The notes: generated by a model from the letters alone, not told the origin. DNA of 17,539 nucleotides from Anaerolinea thermophila (GCA_020722405.1 DYKW01000018.1:1-17539), one strand, 5' to 3'; counted from the stretch's first letter, positions 1 through 6,122 are shown. Made by a program: numbers and translations.

Positions 1-4
1 AGGC

Positions 5-108
5 GGCACACCGTCCCGCGAAGTACCCGCAGGGTGAAGGTTTGAGCGGCTCAACCAAGCTTTTCGAGGAAACCTTCGGGACGTTTCCCCTTCTTTTTGA
101 GATGATAC
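5..108. repeat. Structured dispersed repeat, copy A
   Basis: About 104 bp, nearly identical to 3517-3619 in the same orientation, with a few substitutions and one 1-nt indel. It folds as a branched palindrome. The outer arms are CGTCCCG (12-18) and CGGGACG (77-83). The inner arms are GAAGGTTT (36-43) and AAACCTTC (70-77). A small hairpin, ACCC-GCA-GGGT (25-35), lies between the left arms. Similarity to copy B stops at about 108 on the right; on the left it starts near 5, close to the window edge. It lies just downstream of the small minus-strand gene 151-390. This copy is not inside any recognisable gene. Confidence 0.85.
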
Positions 109-150
109 TCGGGAAGTTATTCGTAGACGAACCCTTTCTCCCATCAGGGG

Positions 151-390
151 TCAGGCTCCTTGGTTGGCAGAAAATGGATCGTAGTTGGGGTTAGTCCCTG
201 CCCATACACAACTGGGCGAATTGCCTAATAAATTACATTGCAGGCCAAAGGAACAACGATGCGCAATAATGCGCGGGGGTTGATCTGGCATGTTTTCGCT
301 GGGATAAACCACCAGCGCTTCCAGGCTAGCTTCTTTTCCGACTCGTTGGCAGTATTGGATTTTAATGGTTTGCCATTGTTTCTGGTTCAT
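151..390 (-). CDS. Small Cys-containing hypothetical protein (79 aa)
   Basis: I do not assign a function. The start is the ATG at 388-390 (MNQKQWQTIK...), because an AAGGAG ribosome binding site sits 7 nt upstream; the frame stays open upstream to 447 but has no better start. The 79-aa product is soluble, with no signal peptide or membrane segment. It has four Cys, in YCQRVG, HRCSFGLQC and SPSCVWAG, and one His beside a Cys, so metal binding is possible but not shown. The C-terminal part, WAGTNPNYDPF, is Trp/Asn/Pro-rich and looks conserved rather than random. My impression is of a lineage-specific conserved hypothetical, without a family name. A TATAAT box (421-426, minus) lies 30 nt upstream of the start, consistent with its own promoter. 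It is probably monocistronic. Confidence 0.7.
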   Translation of the reverse strand: MNQKQWQTIKIQYCQRVGKEASLEALVVYPSENMPDQPPRIIAHRCSFGLQCNLLGNSPSCVWAGTNPNYDPFSANQGA

Positions 391-420
391 GAAGCATCTC
401 CTTGAAAGAAGTACACTCTC

Positions 421-426
421 ATTATA
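421..426 (-). promoter_or_regulatory. -10 box of the small Cys protein gene
   Basis: On the minus strand there is a perfect TATAAT, 30 nt upstream of the ATG at 390 and followed by the AAGGAG ribosome binding site. No good -35 hexamer lies 16-18 nt further upstream, so this is only a -10 match. Confidence 0.4.
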
Positions 427-606
427 CGAATTTCCTCGATGATGCACATAGTGTCACCTGTCATGCGGAAAGTGGACAAATATCGGTCATTTTGGGTTAT
501 TTGGCTCACATTTTGTAACGGATTACCTGGCTCTGAAAATTTGTCCACAGATGTCGCAGATGATACAGATGGGTATCATCTCAATAACCTGGGATTTCTG
601 AGCGTT

Positions 607-678
607 TTTACCACGAAGGCACGAAGAAATAAGGAAAAGAAACCAATTAAATTTCGTGCCTTGGAATCTTCGCGGTGA
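607..678. repeat. Miniature inverted-repeat element, GxxExxY-cassette style
   Basis: Inner arms AAGGCACGAA (616-625) and TTCGTGCCTT (653-662) form a perfect 10-bp inverted repeat. The outer parts TACCACG (left) and CGCGGTGA (right) extend it imperfectly. The pattern (accacgaaggcacgaag) resembles the low-complexity inverted repeats that often flank GxxExxY genes in environmental bacteria. Here only about 27 nt lie between the arms, so there is no gene inside. A related phrase, CCACAGATGTCGCAGATG, lies just upstream around 545-562. Nothing in 391-606 looks like a gene. Confidence 0.55.
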
Positions 679-723
679 GGTGTCTGTTGCGCCCTATGGC
701 CTCACTATTTTTTGCACAAATAC

Positions 724-788
724 CGCAGAAACTCCCTCTGTTGCAAAGTAGGATGTCAATAACCTTGCACAGAACAGGAGTTTCTGCG
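724..788. repeat. Long imperfect hairpin
   Basis: A perfect 12-bp inverted repeat, CGCAGAAACTCC (724-735) and GGAGTTTCTGCG (777-788), continues inward with TCTGTTGCAA (737-746) against TTGCACAGA (765-773), leaving a loop of about 15-20 nt. It lies downstream of the minus-strand operon that ends at 914. It could serve as a transcript end, but no U-tract directly follows on the minus side, so a MITE-like palindrome is as likely. No gene is visible from 679 to 913. Confidence 0.6.
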
Positions 789-913
789 TTTTTTGAAGTG
801 GTTGCCGGTATTTCTGGCAGCCTTGCCGGCGGCGTCCCTACCCAATCTCCTGCAACTGCATGGAGACCCGAGGGGAGTATTCTGGGGTGGTGTTTTCCAT
901 CTCATCCTCCTGC

Positions 914-1891
914 TTACGGTGTGGCGGTAGGAGTGGGCGTGGCCTCAGGAGTTGTTTCTGGGGTGGGGCTTTCGGTGGGTTCGGGTGCCAGTTCGACGGT
1001 TTCGGTGATGGTGTCAGTGAGTGGCATTTCGGGGGTCACCACAATTTGCAGGCTGGTAGCACTCGGTAGACCGTTATCCGGCAGGCCTGCTTGCAGCAAT
1101 TCCCAGGCGTTTTCCAGATCGTTGGGCACCAGGCCGGGAGCGGTCGTGAAATCGTTGAGGGCCAGGTCCAGACGGTTCAAGATGTTCTCCAACGCCGGCA
1201 CCTGATCTCCAAAGACGATGGGACGCAAACCGGCCAACAAATCGTAAGCAGCCTGGATGTCCTGACGAGCCAAACCGGTGTTGCCCAATTCAAGTGAAAT
1301 GCGGCTGCGGGTAAGCAGTTGCATGGCCTTGACCAGTTCTACCTCACGATAGAGCGTCAGTAGGGGGGCTTCTTGTGAGAGTAGAGAGTCACTGAGCAGG
1401 GTTAGGCCTTCCTCCTGGGCCGCAATTTGTTGTTCCAGATCGTTCAGGCGCGGTTCCAGGGCCTGTAAGTTTTTATCTAGTGTTTCGACATACTGGCGCA
1501 GGGTAAGCATGCGCTCGGCAGAAGTTTGTTGCGCTGTGTTGGCCTTTTGCAACTCATCATTCAGACGAGCGATTTCGGCTTTCAGGTCGGCAATGGTTTG
1601 TCGGTTGAGGTCGTTTTGCGTTTCCAGCGTCTGAATACGCTCACTCAGGGCCGTATTTTGTTCAGCGAGTTGTGCCGTCAGGTAATCCTGTTGGGATTGT
1701 AGGTCTTCGATTTGTGCCCCGTGCTGTTGCACGGGCAAGATGAAGTTGTTGTAGATGTGCGGCAGGCTCCAGTAGAGAAACAATCCGAAGACCACCAGTA
1801 TCACGAGTAGCAAAACAGCGCGCAACAGAGCGGTAAAGGCTGCCCATAGACGTTGTCCGAAGGTGGGTGTTGGAGGGGTGGATGCGCTCAT
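914..1891 (-). CDS. Single-pass membrane protein with long coiled coil and Thr/Pro-rich tail
   Basis: 325 aa; function unknown. A short Thr/Pro-rich N-terminus is followed by one strong membrane segment at about residues 19-42. Residues 57-165 are a long Gln/Glu/Leu-rich coiled coil with heptad-like spacing. A further helical region spans about 168-265, and the last 45 residues are a Thr/Pro/Glu-rich tail ending in PTPTATP. Positive residues before the membrane segment suggest N-terminus inside and coiled coil outside. I chose the ATG at 1889-1891, with an AGGAG site about 8 nt upstream, over the in-frame TTG at 1904-1906. The gene starts 11 nt after the stop of the HhH gene, so the two are translationally adjacent in one operon. 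Both share the layout membrane segment, coiled coil, T/P tail, which suggests related or partner proteins. It may be an envelope-spanning scaffold, but that is inference. Confidence 0.8.
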   Translation of the reverse strand: MSASTPPTPTFGQRLWAAFTALLRAVLLLVILVVFGLFLYWSLPHIYNNFILPVQQHGAQIEDLQSQQDYLTAQLAEQNTALSERIQTLETQNDLNRQTIADLKAEIARLNDELQKANTAQQTSAERMLTLRQYVETLDKNLQALEPRLNDLEQQIAAQEEGLTLLSDSLLSQEAPLLTLYREVELVKAMQLLTRSRISLELGNTGLARQDIQAAYDLLAGLRPIVFGDQVPALENILNRLDLALNDFTTAPGLVPNDLENAWELLQAGLPDNGLPSATSLQIVVTPEMPLTDTITETVELAPEPTESPTPETTPEATPTPTATP

Positions 1892-1902
1892 GATTGTACT
1901 CC

Positions 1903-3045
1903 TCAAGGTGTGGCTTGCGGGGTGGGAGAAGCCTGAGGTGTTGGTGTGGCTGTCGTGGTGGGCATGGCTGTACCCTCTCCCTCCATCGTCGGGGTCTTGC
2001 TCTCAGGCGTAGCAGCATTCCCGGGGCCAAAGTATTCGATGAGCGTATCACGCAGCGAGTCGAAGAAGGCCGAGAAGGTGTTTTGTCGCTCGTTGATGGT
2101 TTCAACCTGGGTGGTGAGGTCATCTAGTGAGGTTTGGATTTCGTCGATGGCGGTTTGCATTTGACCCAGCCCTTCGTCCAGGGCGGAGATGTCCTTGTGG
2201 AGACCGGCAGCATCGTCTTCCAGGTCGGTAACGCGTCCGCTGAGTGCCTCCAGGCTGTTCAGGCGTGTGCGTAAGCCATCGACGTCGTTACCCAGCACGT
2301 CGATTTGATTTTGTAGCGCGTCAAGTTCCTGGGTCGTCCGGCGCATATCGGTATTGGCCGCGTAGCGCAGCCCACCGTTGATGCCGCTCAATACCGCCAG
2401 CGTGAAAATGATGGCCAGCAGCATGGAAATCAGTGCGCTGCCAAACACCATCCAGGCGGCTTGTGTGCGAGAAATACCTCTTGGCGCGGGTGCGGGAGGC
2501 GGCACCATGGGTTCTTTTGGAGTGTGAGATTCTTCTTTGGGAGCAGAGGTAGACTGTTTTTCCCCAGCAGGAGAGACAGACTGTTCTTCTTCGGCGTCTA
2601 TGGAAACAGGTTGGGCTTCTTCAGTGGGGGGAGGCGTGGGTAGTTCTTCCGTAGATGGCTTTTCAATGGGAAGCGGCCGCACCTCATCGGTTGATCTTTC
2701 ACTGGGTGTGGGCGTTTCGTCTAGCAGGGATTCTAAGGCTTCCAGACTTTCGGACGCCATGCGGGTGGGGTGCACGGCCTCAGTCTCCTCAGGCATTTCA
2801 CCGGACACCTCAAAAGTAATGAGGGGTTGTATTTTGTCCACTACGCTGGTGCTGATGCCTGCCACAGCAACCAATTCCTCCAACGAGGCAATCGGTCGGG
2901 CATCAATGATCCGTTGGGCCAAAACGCGTCCGATTGCTGGCAGAGACATCAGTTGGGTTTTATTTGCCGTATTGATATTGATAGGTTTTTCTATTGGTGC
3001 ATTGACCGCTTCGGTGTTGTTTTCCGGGGTTTGGAATTCTGTCAT
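1903..3045 (-). CDS. Membrane protein with N-terminal ComEA-like helix-hairpin-helix domain and coiled coil
   Basis: 380 aa. Residues 21-78 match the ComEA-type helix-hairpin-helix fold: ININTANKTQLMSLPAIG is followed by a second hairpin around VAGISTSVVDKI. In known proteins this fold binds DNA backbone or mediates helix packing. Residues about 80-190 are an acidic, Pro/Ser/Thr-rich linker. One membrane segment lies at about 195-220, then a coiled coil at about 225-322, then a T/P-rich tail ending SPTPQATP. The HhH domain comes before the membrane segment, and the segment is preceded by Arg, so the HhH is predicted to be cytoplasmic and the coiled coil outside. This differs from ComEA, where the HhH is outside. 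The start ATG (3043-3045) has an AAGGAGG site 6 nt upstream. It is first in a two-gene operon with 914-1891. A DNA-to-envelope tether is one possibility; no specific role is shown. Confidence 0.82.
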   Translation of the reverse strand: MTEFQTPENNTEAVNAPIEKPININTANKTQLMSLPAIGRVLAQRIIDARPIASLEELVAVAGISTSVVDKIQPLITFEVSGEMPEETEAVHPTRMASESLEALESLLDETPTPSERSTDEVRPLPIEKPSTEELPTPPPTEEAQPVSIDAEEEQSVSPAGEKQSTSAPKEESHTPKEPMVPPPAPAPRGISRTQAAWMVFGSALISMLLAIIFTLAVLSGINGGLRYAANTDMRRTTQELDALQNQIDVLGNDVDGLRTRLNSLEALSGRVTDLEDDAAGLHKDISALDEGLGQMQTAIDEIQTSLDDLTTQVETINERQNTFSAFFDSLRDTLIEYFGPGNAATPESKTPTMEGEGTAMPTTTATPTPQASPTPQATP

Positions 3046-3250
3046 AACATGCCTCCTTGGTTGACAGTATTCCCGCGTCTCGATACATGGGGAAGTATCG
3101 TGTTGTCCGAGCGCAGGTTTTGGAGAATGAAAATTTTCGGCAAAATTTTCAAGGTGTCTCGCTTTATGTCACAAAACATATCGCACAGTTATCTATAAGT
3201 ATACACGAAAAGTGTACAGTATACCGAGGCAATAGGAAATGAGGTATCTG
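3046..3250. promoter_or_regulatory. Intergenic region with several small palindromes upstream of the HhH operon
   Basis: About 205 nt without a gene. It holds the 10-bp palindrome GAAAATTTTC (3129-3138) followed closely by AAAATTTTC (3142-3150). It also holds CGATAC/GTATCG (3081-3086 and 3095-3100) and TACAC-gaaaa-GTGTA (3202-3216), the last bracketed by two GTATAC sites (3199-3204, 3219-3224). These could be operator-like sites for the minus-strand operon. I found no convincing -35/-10 pair. Confidence 0.35.
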
Positions 3251-3251
3251 T

Positions 3252-3743
3252 TTACCGCAGAGCCCGTGGAGAACGCAGAGAATCTGGAAAGTCATTCGCC
3301 ACCCGGCGAATGCCATCCTTCAGGCCCCTGACATTGAAGTTGATCAGCAAGCCCACCTTGCAACCAGAAAGCTTTAGGTAGGAAAGCAACTGAGCCTGAT
3401 GAATCGGTATCAGACGATCGACGGCCGCTTCTTCGACGAGAAGATCCAGGCGGTAGCCACAATCCAGCTTGACCTCCCGATAAACCACGGGCAGGGGTTT
3501 CTGTTGTTCCACCTTCGGCACACCGTCCCGCAAAGTACCCGCAGGGTGAAGGTTTGAGCGACACAACCAGTTTTTCGAGGAAACCTTCGGGACGTTTCCC
3601 CTTATTTTTGAGATGATACATTCAAAAGTCAGACAGGCTTCATACGCCGACTCCAGGAGGCCAGGCCCCAGAGCGCGGTGCACTTCGATAGCAGCACCGA
3701 TAATGCTCTCCGTGATCTGGTCAAGATTTTCCCGTTCTGTCAT
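3252..3743 (-). CDS. Degenerate GxxExxY protein interrupted in frame by a repeat
   Basis: 163 aa from the ATG at 3741-3743; an in-frame TTG at 3774-3776 would add 11 residues encoded by the flanking inverted repeat. The family signature is clear: IGAAIEVHRALGPG, then GLLESAY (residues 28-34), VEQQKPLPVVYREVKLDCGY, and IPIHQAQLLSYLKLSG...VGLLINFNV. The family belongs to the PD-(D/E)XK nuclease superfamily (PDDEXK_3) and its biological role is unclear. Two defects stand out. Residues about 42-76 are foreign and are encoded by the structured repeat at 3517-3619; family members usually have only about six residues there. Also, LLVEE runs straight into AAVDR, so the expected VIVELK segment, with the E-x-K residues of the nuclease core, is missing. 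The frame is nevertheless intact. It is probably a decaying, catalytically dead copy. The last residues (SLRSPRALR) are encoded in the terminal repeat. Confidence 0.75.
   Translation of the reverse strand: MTERENLDQITESIIGAAIEVHRALGPGLLESAYEACLTFECIISKIRGNVPKVSSKNWLCRSNLHPAGTLRDGVPKVEQQKPLPVVYREVKLDCGYRLDLLVEEAAVDRLIPIHQAQLLSYLKLSGCKVGLLINFNVRGLKDGIRRVANDFPDSLRSPRALR
3517..3619. repeat. Structured dispersed repeat, copy B, inside the GxxExxY gene
   Basis: 103 bp, matching 5-108 in the same orientation. The same branched palindrome is preserved: outer arms CGTCCCG (3524-3530) and CGGGACG (3588-3594), inner arms GAAGGTTT (3548-3555) and AAACCTTC (3581-3588), plus the ACCC/GGGT mini-hairpin. 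On the minus strand it is read through without a stop, in the frame of the GxxExxY gene, and adds about 30 residues. Confidence 0.85.
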
Positions 3744-3855
3744 CTCAGCGCTCTCTGCGTTCTCGGCGGTAAACAAATACGAAATGAGAAAAGGGGCATT
3801 TGAAATTGCGCCGAAATTGCAAGCGTGGCACTAATGAAGATAGATACACCTGGGG

Positions 3856-3861
3856 TATAAT
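3856..3861 (+). promoter_or_regulatory. -10 box upstream of the NERD-like gene
   Basis: A perfect TATAAT (3856-3861), 40 nt before the ATG at 3902. No good -35 hexamer lies 16-18 nt upstream (aatgaa at the expected place). It is likely the promoter for the three-gene run 3902-6068. Confidence 0.45.
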
Positions 3862-3901
3862 CACATTACAGTAACTTAACCGCTTACCTGGGAGCGACGC
3901 T

Positions 3902-4723
3902 ATGCAAGTTTTCCAAAAATCACCGTTGATTGATGACGAGGGCAATATCTCTTTTCTCAACCGCATACGCGGCACACTGCAATATGGCAACTCCTGGTAT
4001 CGAGATGTGTTAGCCCAAGAAGACGTTATCCGGGCGTTGAGCAGCGGTTTAGACAACCGCTACACCTTGTTGCGCAACCTGGTGCTGCCCGATGCAGGTG
4101 TTCCCATTCCGTTGGTATTGGTTGGCCCGGTCGGCGTGTGGGTGATCACCGTGAGTGGGTTGCGCGGTGCCTATCGCGCCAGAGAAGACTCCTGGCAGCG
4201 CATGGAAAACGGACATTTCCGCCCGGTGCGCCCTAATCTGGTGCGCTCCACCATGCTGATGGCGCGGGCGTTACAAGTTTTCCTGGAACGCCAGAACGTG
4301 CGCATCCCCGAGGTACAAACTGCCCTCCTCTTTACCGATCCTGCGCAGCACGTAGATACCCTAAATCCTGTCGTACGCGTGGTGCTTAGCGATGCCTTTG
4401 ACCGTTTTGCGCTTTCTATCACTCGTCAGGAAGAAAAACTCTCTCCACAAGAACTCCAGGCCATCTTAGATGCCCTATCGCATACTACTGAACCCGCCGG
4501 TGACACGGAGAAAGAAGACGCCTTTGCGTTAAGCGATGGTAAAGATGACCTCATAGCGCAACCTCGGCAAGCCGCTCGCAGTGCCCAGCCCTCCTCCGGT
4601 TTGGATGCTTTTCTGGCTCGCGTCAACATCAATCGTAAGCAAGCCATCTTACTGGGCGGCATGTTTGCTGTCGAAGTGATGATCTTGTTTGCGTTCATCC
4701 TGTTATTGCTATTCCGTCCCTGA
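3902..4723 (+). CDS. NERD-like domain protein with C-terminal membrane anchor
   Basis: 273 aa. Residues about 57-95 match the core of the NERD (nuclease-related) domain: LRNLVLP, then IPLVLVGPVGVWVITVSGLRG, equivalent to the usual iDHllVGP.GvfvIEvK. The residues expected for nuclease activity are replaced: the Asp after the Ile is Pro70, and the E-x-K pair is T83-V-S85. It is therefore probably a binding or structural domain rather than a nuclease. A low-complexity acidic linker covers about 195-235. A hydrophobic segment at about 247-271 ends the protein, giving a tail-anchored topology with the domain in the cytoplasm. The ATG at 3902 is preceded by GGGAG. The next gene starts 6 nt after the stop, so it is probably co-transcribed with the glycosyltransferase and rnhB. 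The role is unknown; the NERD assignment is moderately sure. Confidence 0.75.
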   Translation: MQVFQKSPLIDDEGNISFLNRIRGTLQYGNSWYRDVLAQEDVIRALSSGLDNRYTLLRNLVLPDAGVPIPLVLVGPVGVWVITVSGLRGAYRAREDSWQRMENGHFRPVRPNLVRSTMLMARALQVFLERQNVRIPEVQTALLFTDPAQHVDTLNPVVRVVLSDAFDRFALSITRQEEKLSPQELQAILDALSHTTEPAGDTEKEDAFALSDGKDDLIAQPRQAARSAQPSSGLDAFLARVNINRKQAILLGGMFAVEVMILFAFILLLLFRP

Positions 4724-4729
4724 ACCACT

Positions 4730-5470
4730 TTGCGCGTTCCTTACCTTTCTATCATCATTCCGGCGCATAACGAAGAACACCGCCTGCCCGATACCCTGCG
4801 GCAGGTGGTTGATTTTGTCCACCGGCAGCCCTACGAATGCGAAGTGCTGGTTGTCGAAAACGGCAGCCAGGACCGTACCTGGGAAATGCTCCAACCATTT
4901 GCCGCTCGGTATCCTTTCCTGCGGGCTTTGCGAGAAACGCTGCCTGGCAAAGGGCGTGCGGTGCGCGCCGGCATGTTGGCTGCACGCGGTGAATACCGCT
5001 TCATGTGCGATGCCGATCTCTCCATGCCGATCGACGAAATCCCGCGTTTCCTACCTCCTGTGCAATCCACCTACGATTTGACCATTGGCTCGCGTGAGGC
5101 CCCTGGTGCAGTACGCTACGATGAACCGGCCTACCGTCACTGGGGAGGGCGCGTCATCAATCTTCTCATTCGTCTCCTGGCGCTGCCCGGCATGAACGAT
5201 ACCCAGTGTGGTTTCAAATGCTTTCGTGCCCAAGTAGCCGAAGACTTGTTTGGCTGCCAACACATCTCCGGCTGGGCTTTCGACATTGAATTGCTGTACA
5301 TTGCCCGGCTACGCAACTACCGCATTGTCGAGGTGCCCATCCCGTGGTATTTCAACCCCGAAAGTAAACTCAACATCGTAGGCGATACGCTGCAAATGCT
5401 GCGTGACATCCTGCGCATTCGACGCAATGCCCGCCTGGGATACTATGATTCACCCCACCTTGAACCTTGA
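4730..5470 (+). CDS. Family 2 glycosyltransferase, dolichyl-phosphate glucose synthase-like
   Basis: 246 aa. It is a GT-A fold glycosyltransferase that would transfer a sugar from a nucleotide donor, probably to a polyprenyl phosphate at the cytoplasmic membrane face. The N-terminus SIIIPAHNEEHRLPDTL is the classic GT2 start. VVENGSQDRT is the nucleotide-binding region, CDADLSMP (93-100) carries the DxD metal site, and GSREAP and NDTQCGFKCFR (156-166) are typical of the ALG5/DPG-synthase subgroup. There are no C-terminal membrane helices, so it is the short soluble or peripheral form. The start is a TTG at 4730-4732, 6 nt after the upstream stop and with no clear ribosome binding site, so translational coupling is likely. 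The start is fixed by the family N-terminus, since no later Met would keep the SIIIPAHNEE strand. The 3' end overlaps rnhB by 26 nt. The exact sugar is not determinable. Confidence 0.88.
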   Translation: MRVPYLSIIIPAHNEEHRLPDTLRQVVDFVHRQPYECEVLVVENGSQDRTWEMLQPFAARYPFLRALRETLPGKGRAVRAGMLAARGEYRFMCDADLSMPIDEIPRFLPPVQSTYDLTIGSREAPGAVRYDEPAYRHWGGRVINLLIRLLALPGMNDTQCGFKCFRAQVAEDLFGCQHISGWAFDIELLYIARLRNYRIVEVPIPWYFNPESKLNIVGDTLQMLRDILRIRRNARLGYYDSPHLEP

Positions 5471-6068
5471 GCGCGACCTGTGGCGTAAAGGCTATCGACG
5501 CGTGGCCGGGGTAGACGAGGCCGGACGTGGTGCTCTGGCCGGGCCGGTCTGCGCGGCGGTTGTCATCTTGCCGCCGGATGTCGAAGATTTGGAAGAAAAA
5601 ATGAGGGGGGTACGCGATTCCAAGCAGATGAACGCTGCCCAAAGGGAAGCCTGGTCCCAAAGGTTGCCCGGTTTCGTCCTGGATTTTGGGGTGGGCTTTG
5701 CAACGCCCCAGGAGATCGACACCCTGGGGATTCTCCCCGCAACCCGTCTGGCTGTCGCACGTGCGTTAGCAGCGCTTCATGCTCCCCCAGACTACCTGCT
5801 GCTCGACTACCTAAAACTCCCTGAAAACCCCTTACCGCAACATGCTTTGCCCAAAGGGGATGCAAAAGTACTCAGCATTGCCGCAGCCTCTATTTTCGCC
5901 AAAACGCGCCGTGATGCGCTCATGCGCACCCTGGATGCGAAGTATCCAGGCTATGAATTCTCGCGCCACAAAGGGTATGGCACAAAGGCGCACCGTGCGG
6001 CCATCCGCCACTTGGGGTCTAGCCCGGTTCACCGGCACTCCTTCACACTGTTGCGCGACGAACCGTAG
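5445..6068 (+). CDS. rnhB: Ribonuclease HII
   Basis: 207 aa, typical family length. It cleaves the RNA strand of RNA-DNA hybrids and incises at single ribonucleotides misincorporated in DNA. All four acidic active-site residues are visible: D24 and E25 in GVDEAGRGALAGPV, D121 in LLLDYLKLP, and D157 in AAASIFAKTRRD. The family motifs RDSKQM, YPGYEFSRHKGYGTKAH and the C-terminal SPVHRHSF are also present. I chose the ATG at 5445, which leaves about 20 residues before the first motif. Earlier in-frame ATGs (5403, 5427) would lengthen the overlap with the glycosyltransferase and add residues with no family support. The gene overlaps the glycosyltransferase end by 26 nt, so it is in the same operon. 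Its TAG stop lies within the hairpin at 6062-6096. Confidence 0.93.
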   Translation: MIHPTLNLERDLWRKGYRRVAGVDEAGRGALAGPVCAAVVILPPDVEDLEEKMRGVRDSKQMNAAQREAWSQRLPGFVLDFGVGFATPQEIDTLGILPATRLAVARALAALHAPPDYLLLDYLKLPENPLPQHALPKGDAKVLSIAAASIFAKTRRDALMRTLDAKYPGYEFSRHKGYGTKAHRAAIRHLGSSPVHRHSFTLLRDEP

Positions 6069-6096
6069 GGGCACAGCATTGCTGTGCCCCTACGGT
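6062..6096. terminator. 16-bp perfect hairpin between convergent genes
   Basis: ACCGTAGGGGCACAGC (6062-6077), loop ATT, GCTGTGCCCCTACGGT (6081-6096). It overlaps the rnhB stop codon and lies between rnhB (plus) and the ATPase (minus, stop at 6123), where it could end both transcripts. There is no U-tract on either side, so it may instead be a REP-like element of the GTAGGGGC...GCCCCTAC kind that is dispersed in some cyanobacterial and Chloroflexi genomes (from memory). Confidence 0.6.
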
Positions 6097-6122
6097 CATG
6101 TCGCCGATGCGCTGCAGTACAA

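Larger units (their letters stand above)
3251..3774. mobile_element. GxxExxY cassette bounded by terminal inverted repeats
   Basis: The left end (from 3251) reads TTTACCGCAGAG followed by AGAACGCAGAG. The right end (to 3774), read in reverse complement, is GTTTACCGCCGAGAACGCAG followed by AGAGCGCTGAG. These are imperfect inverted repeats of about 30 nt enclosing a single GxxExxY gene. The left repeat contributes the gene's stop codon, and the right repeat contributes its upstream frame. The octamer GAAATGAG occurs just outside both ends (3236-3243 and 3781-3788), 6-7 nt from the repeats, and might mark a target duplication. No transposase is present, so mobility is inferred only from the structure. 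Confidence 0.5.

Noticed and set aside
439..678. Plus-strand open frame of 79 aa
   Set aside because: No ribosome binding site, and it runs through the inverted-repeat element at 607-678. The translation is low-complexity, typical of such repeats.
675..1205. Plus-strand open frame of 176 aa
   Set aside because: It is antisense to the coiled-coil gene, and its Ser/Gly/Val-rich product is the mirror of the Thr/Pro tail codons.
1892..1906. TTG start extending the coiled-coil gene by five residues
   Set aside because: It would overlap the ribosome binding site and the stop of the upstream gene; the ATG at 1891 has proper spacing.
3292..3621. Minus-strand alternate frame of 109 aa over the GxxExxY gene
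   Set aside because: The GxxExxY motifs on both sides of the repeat are in the other frame; this frame shows no family resemblance.
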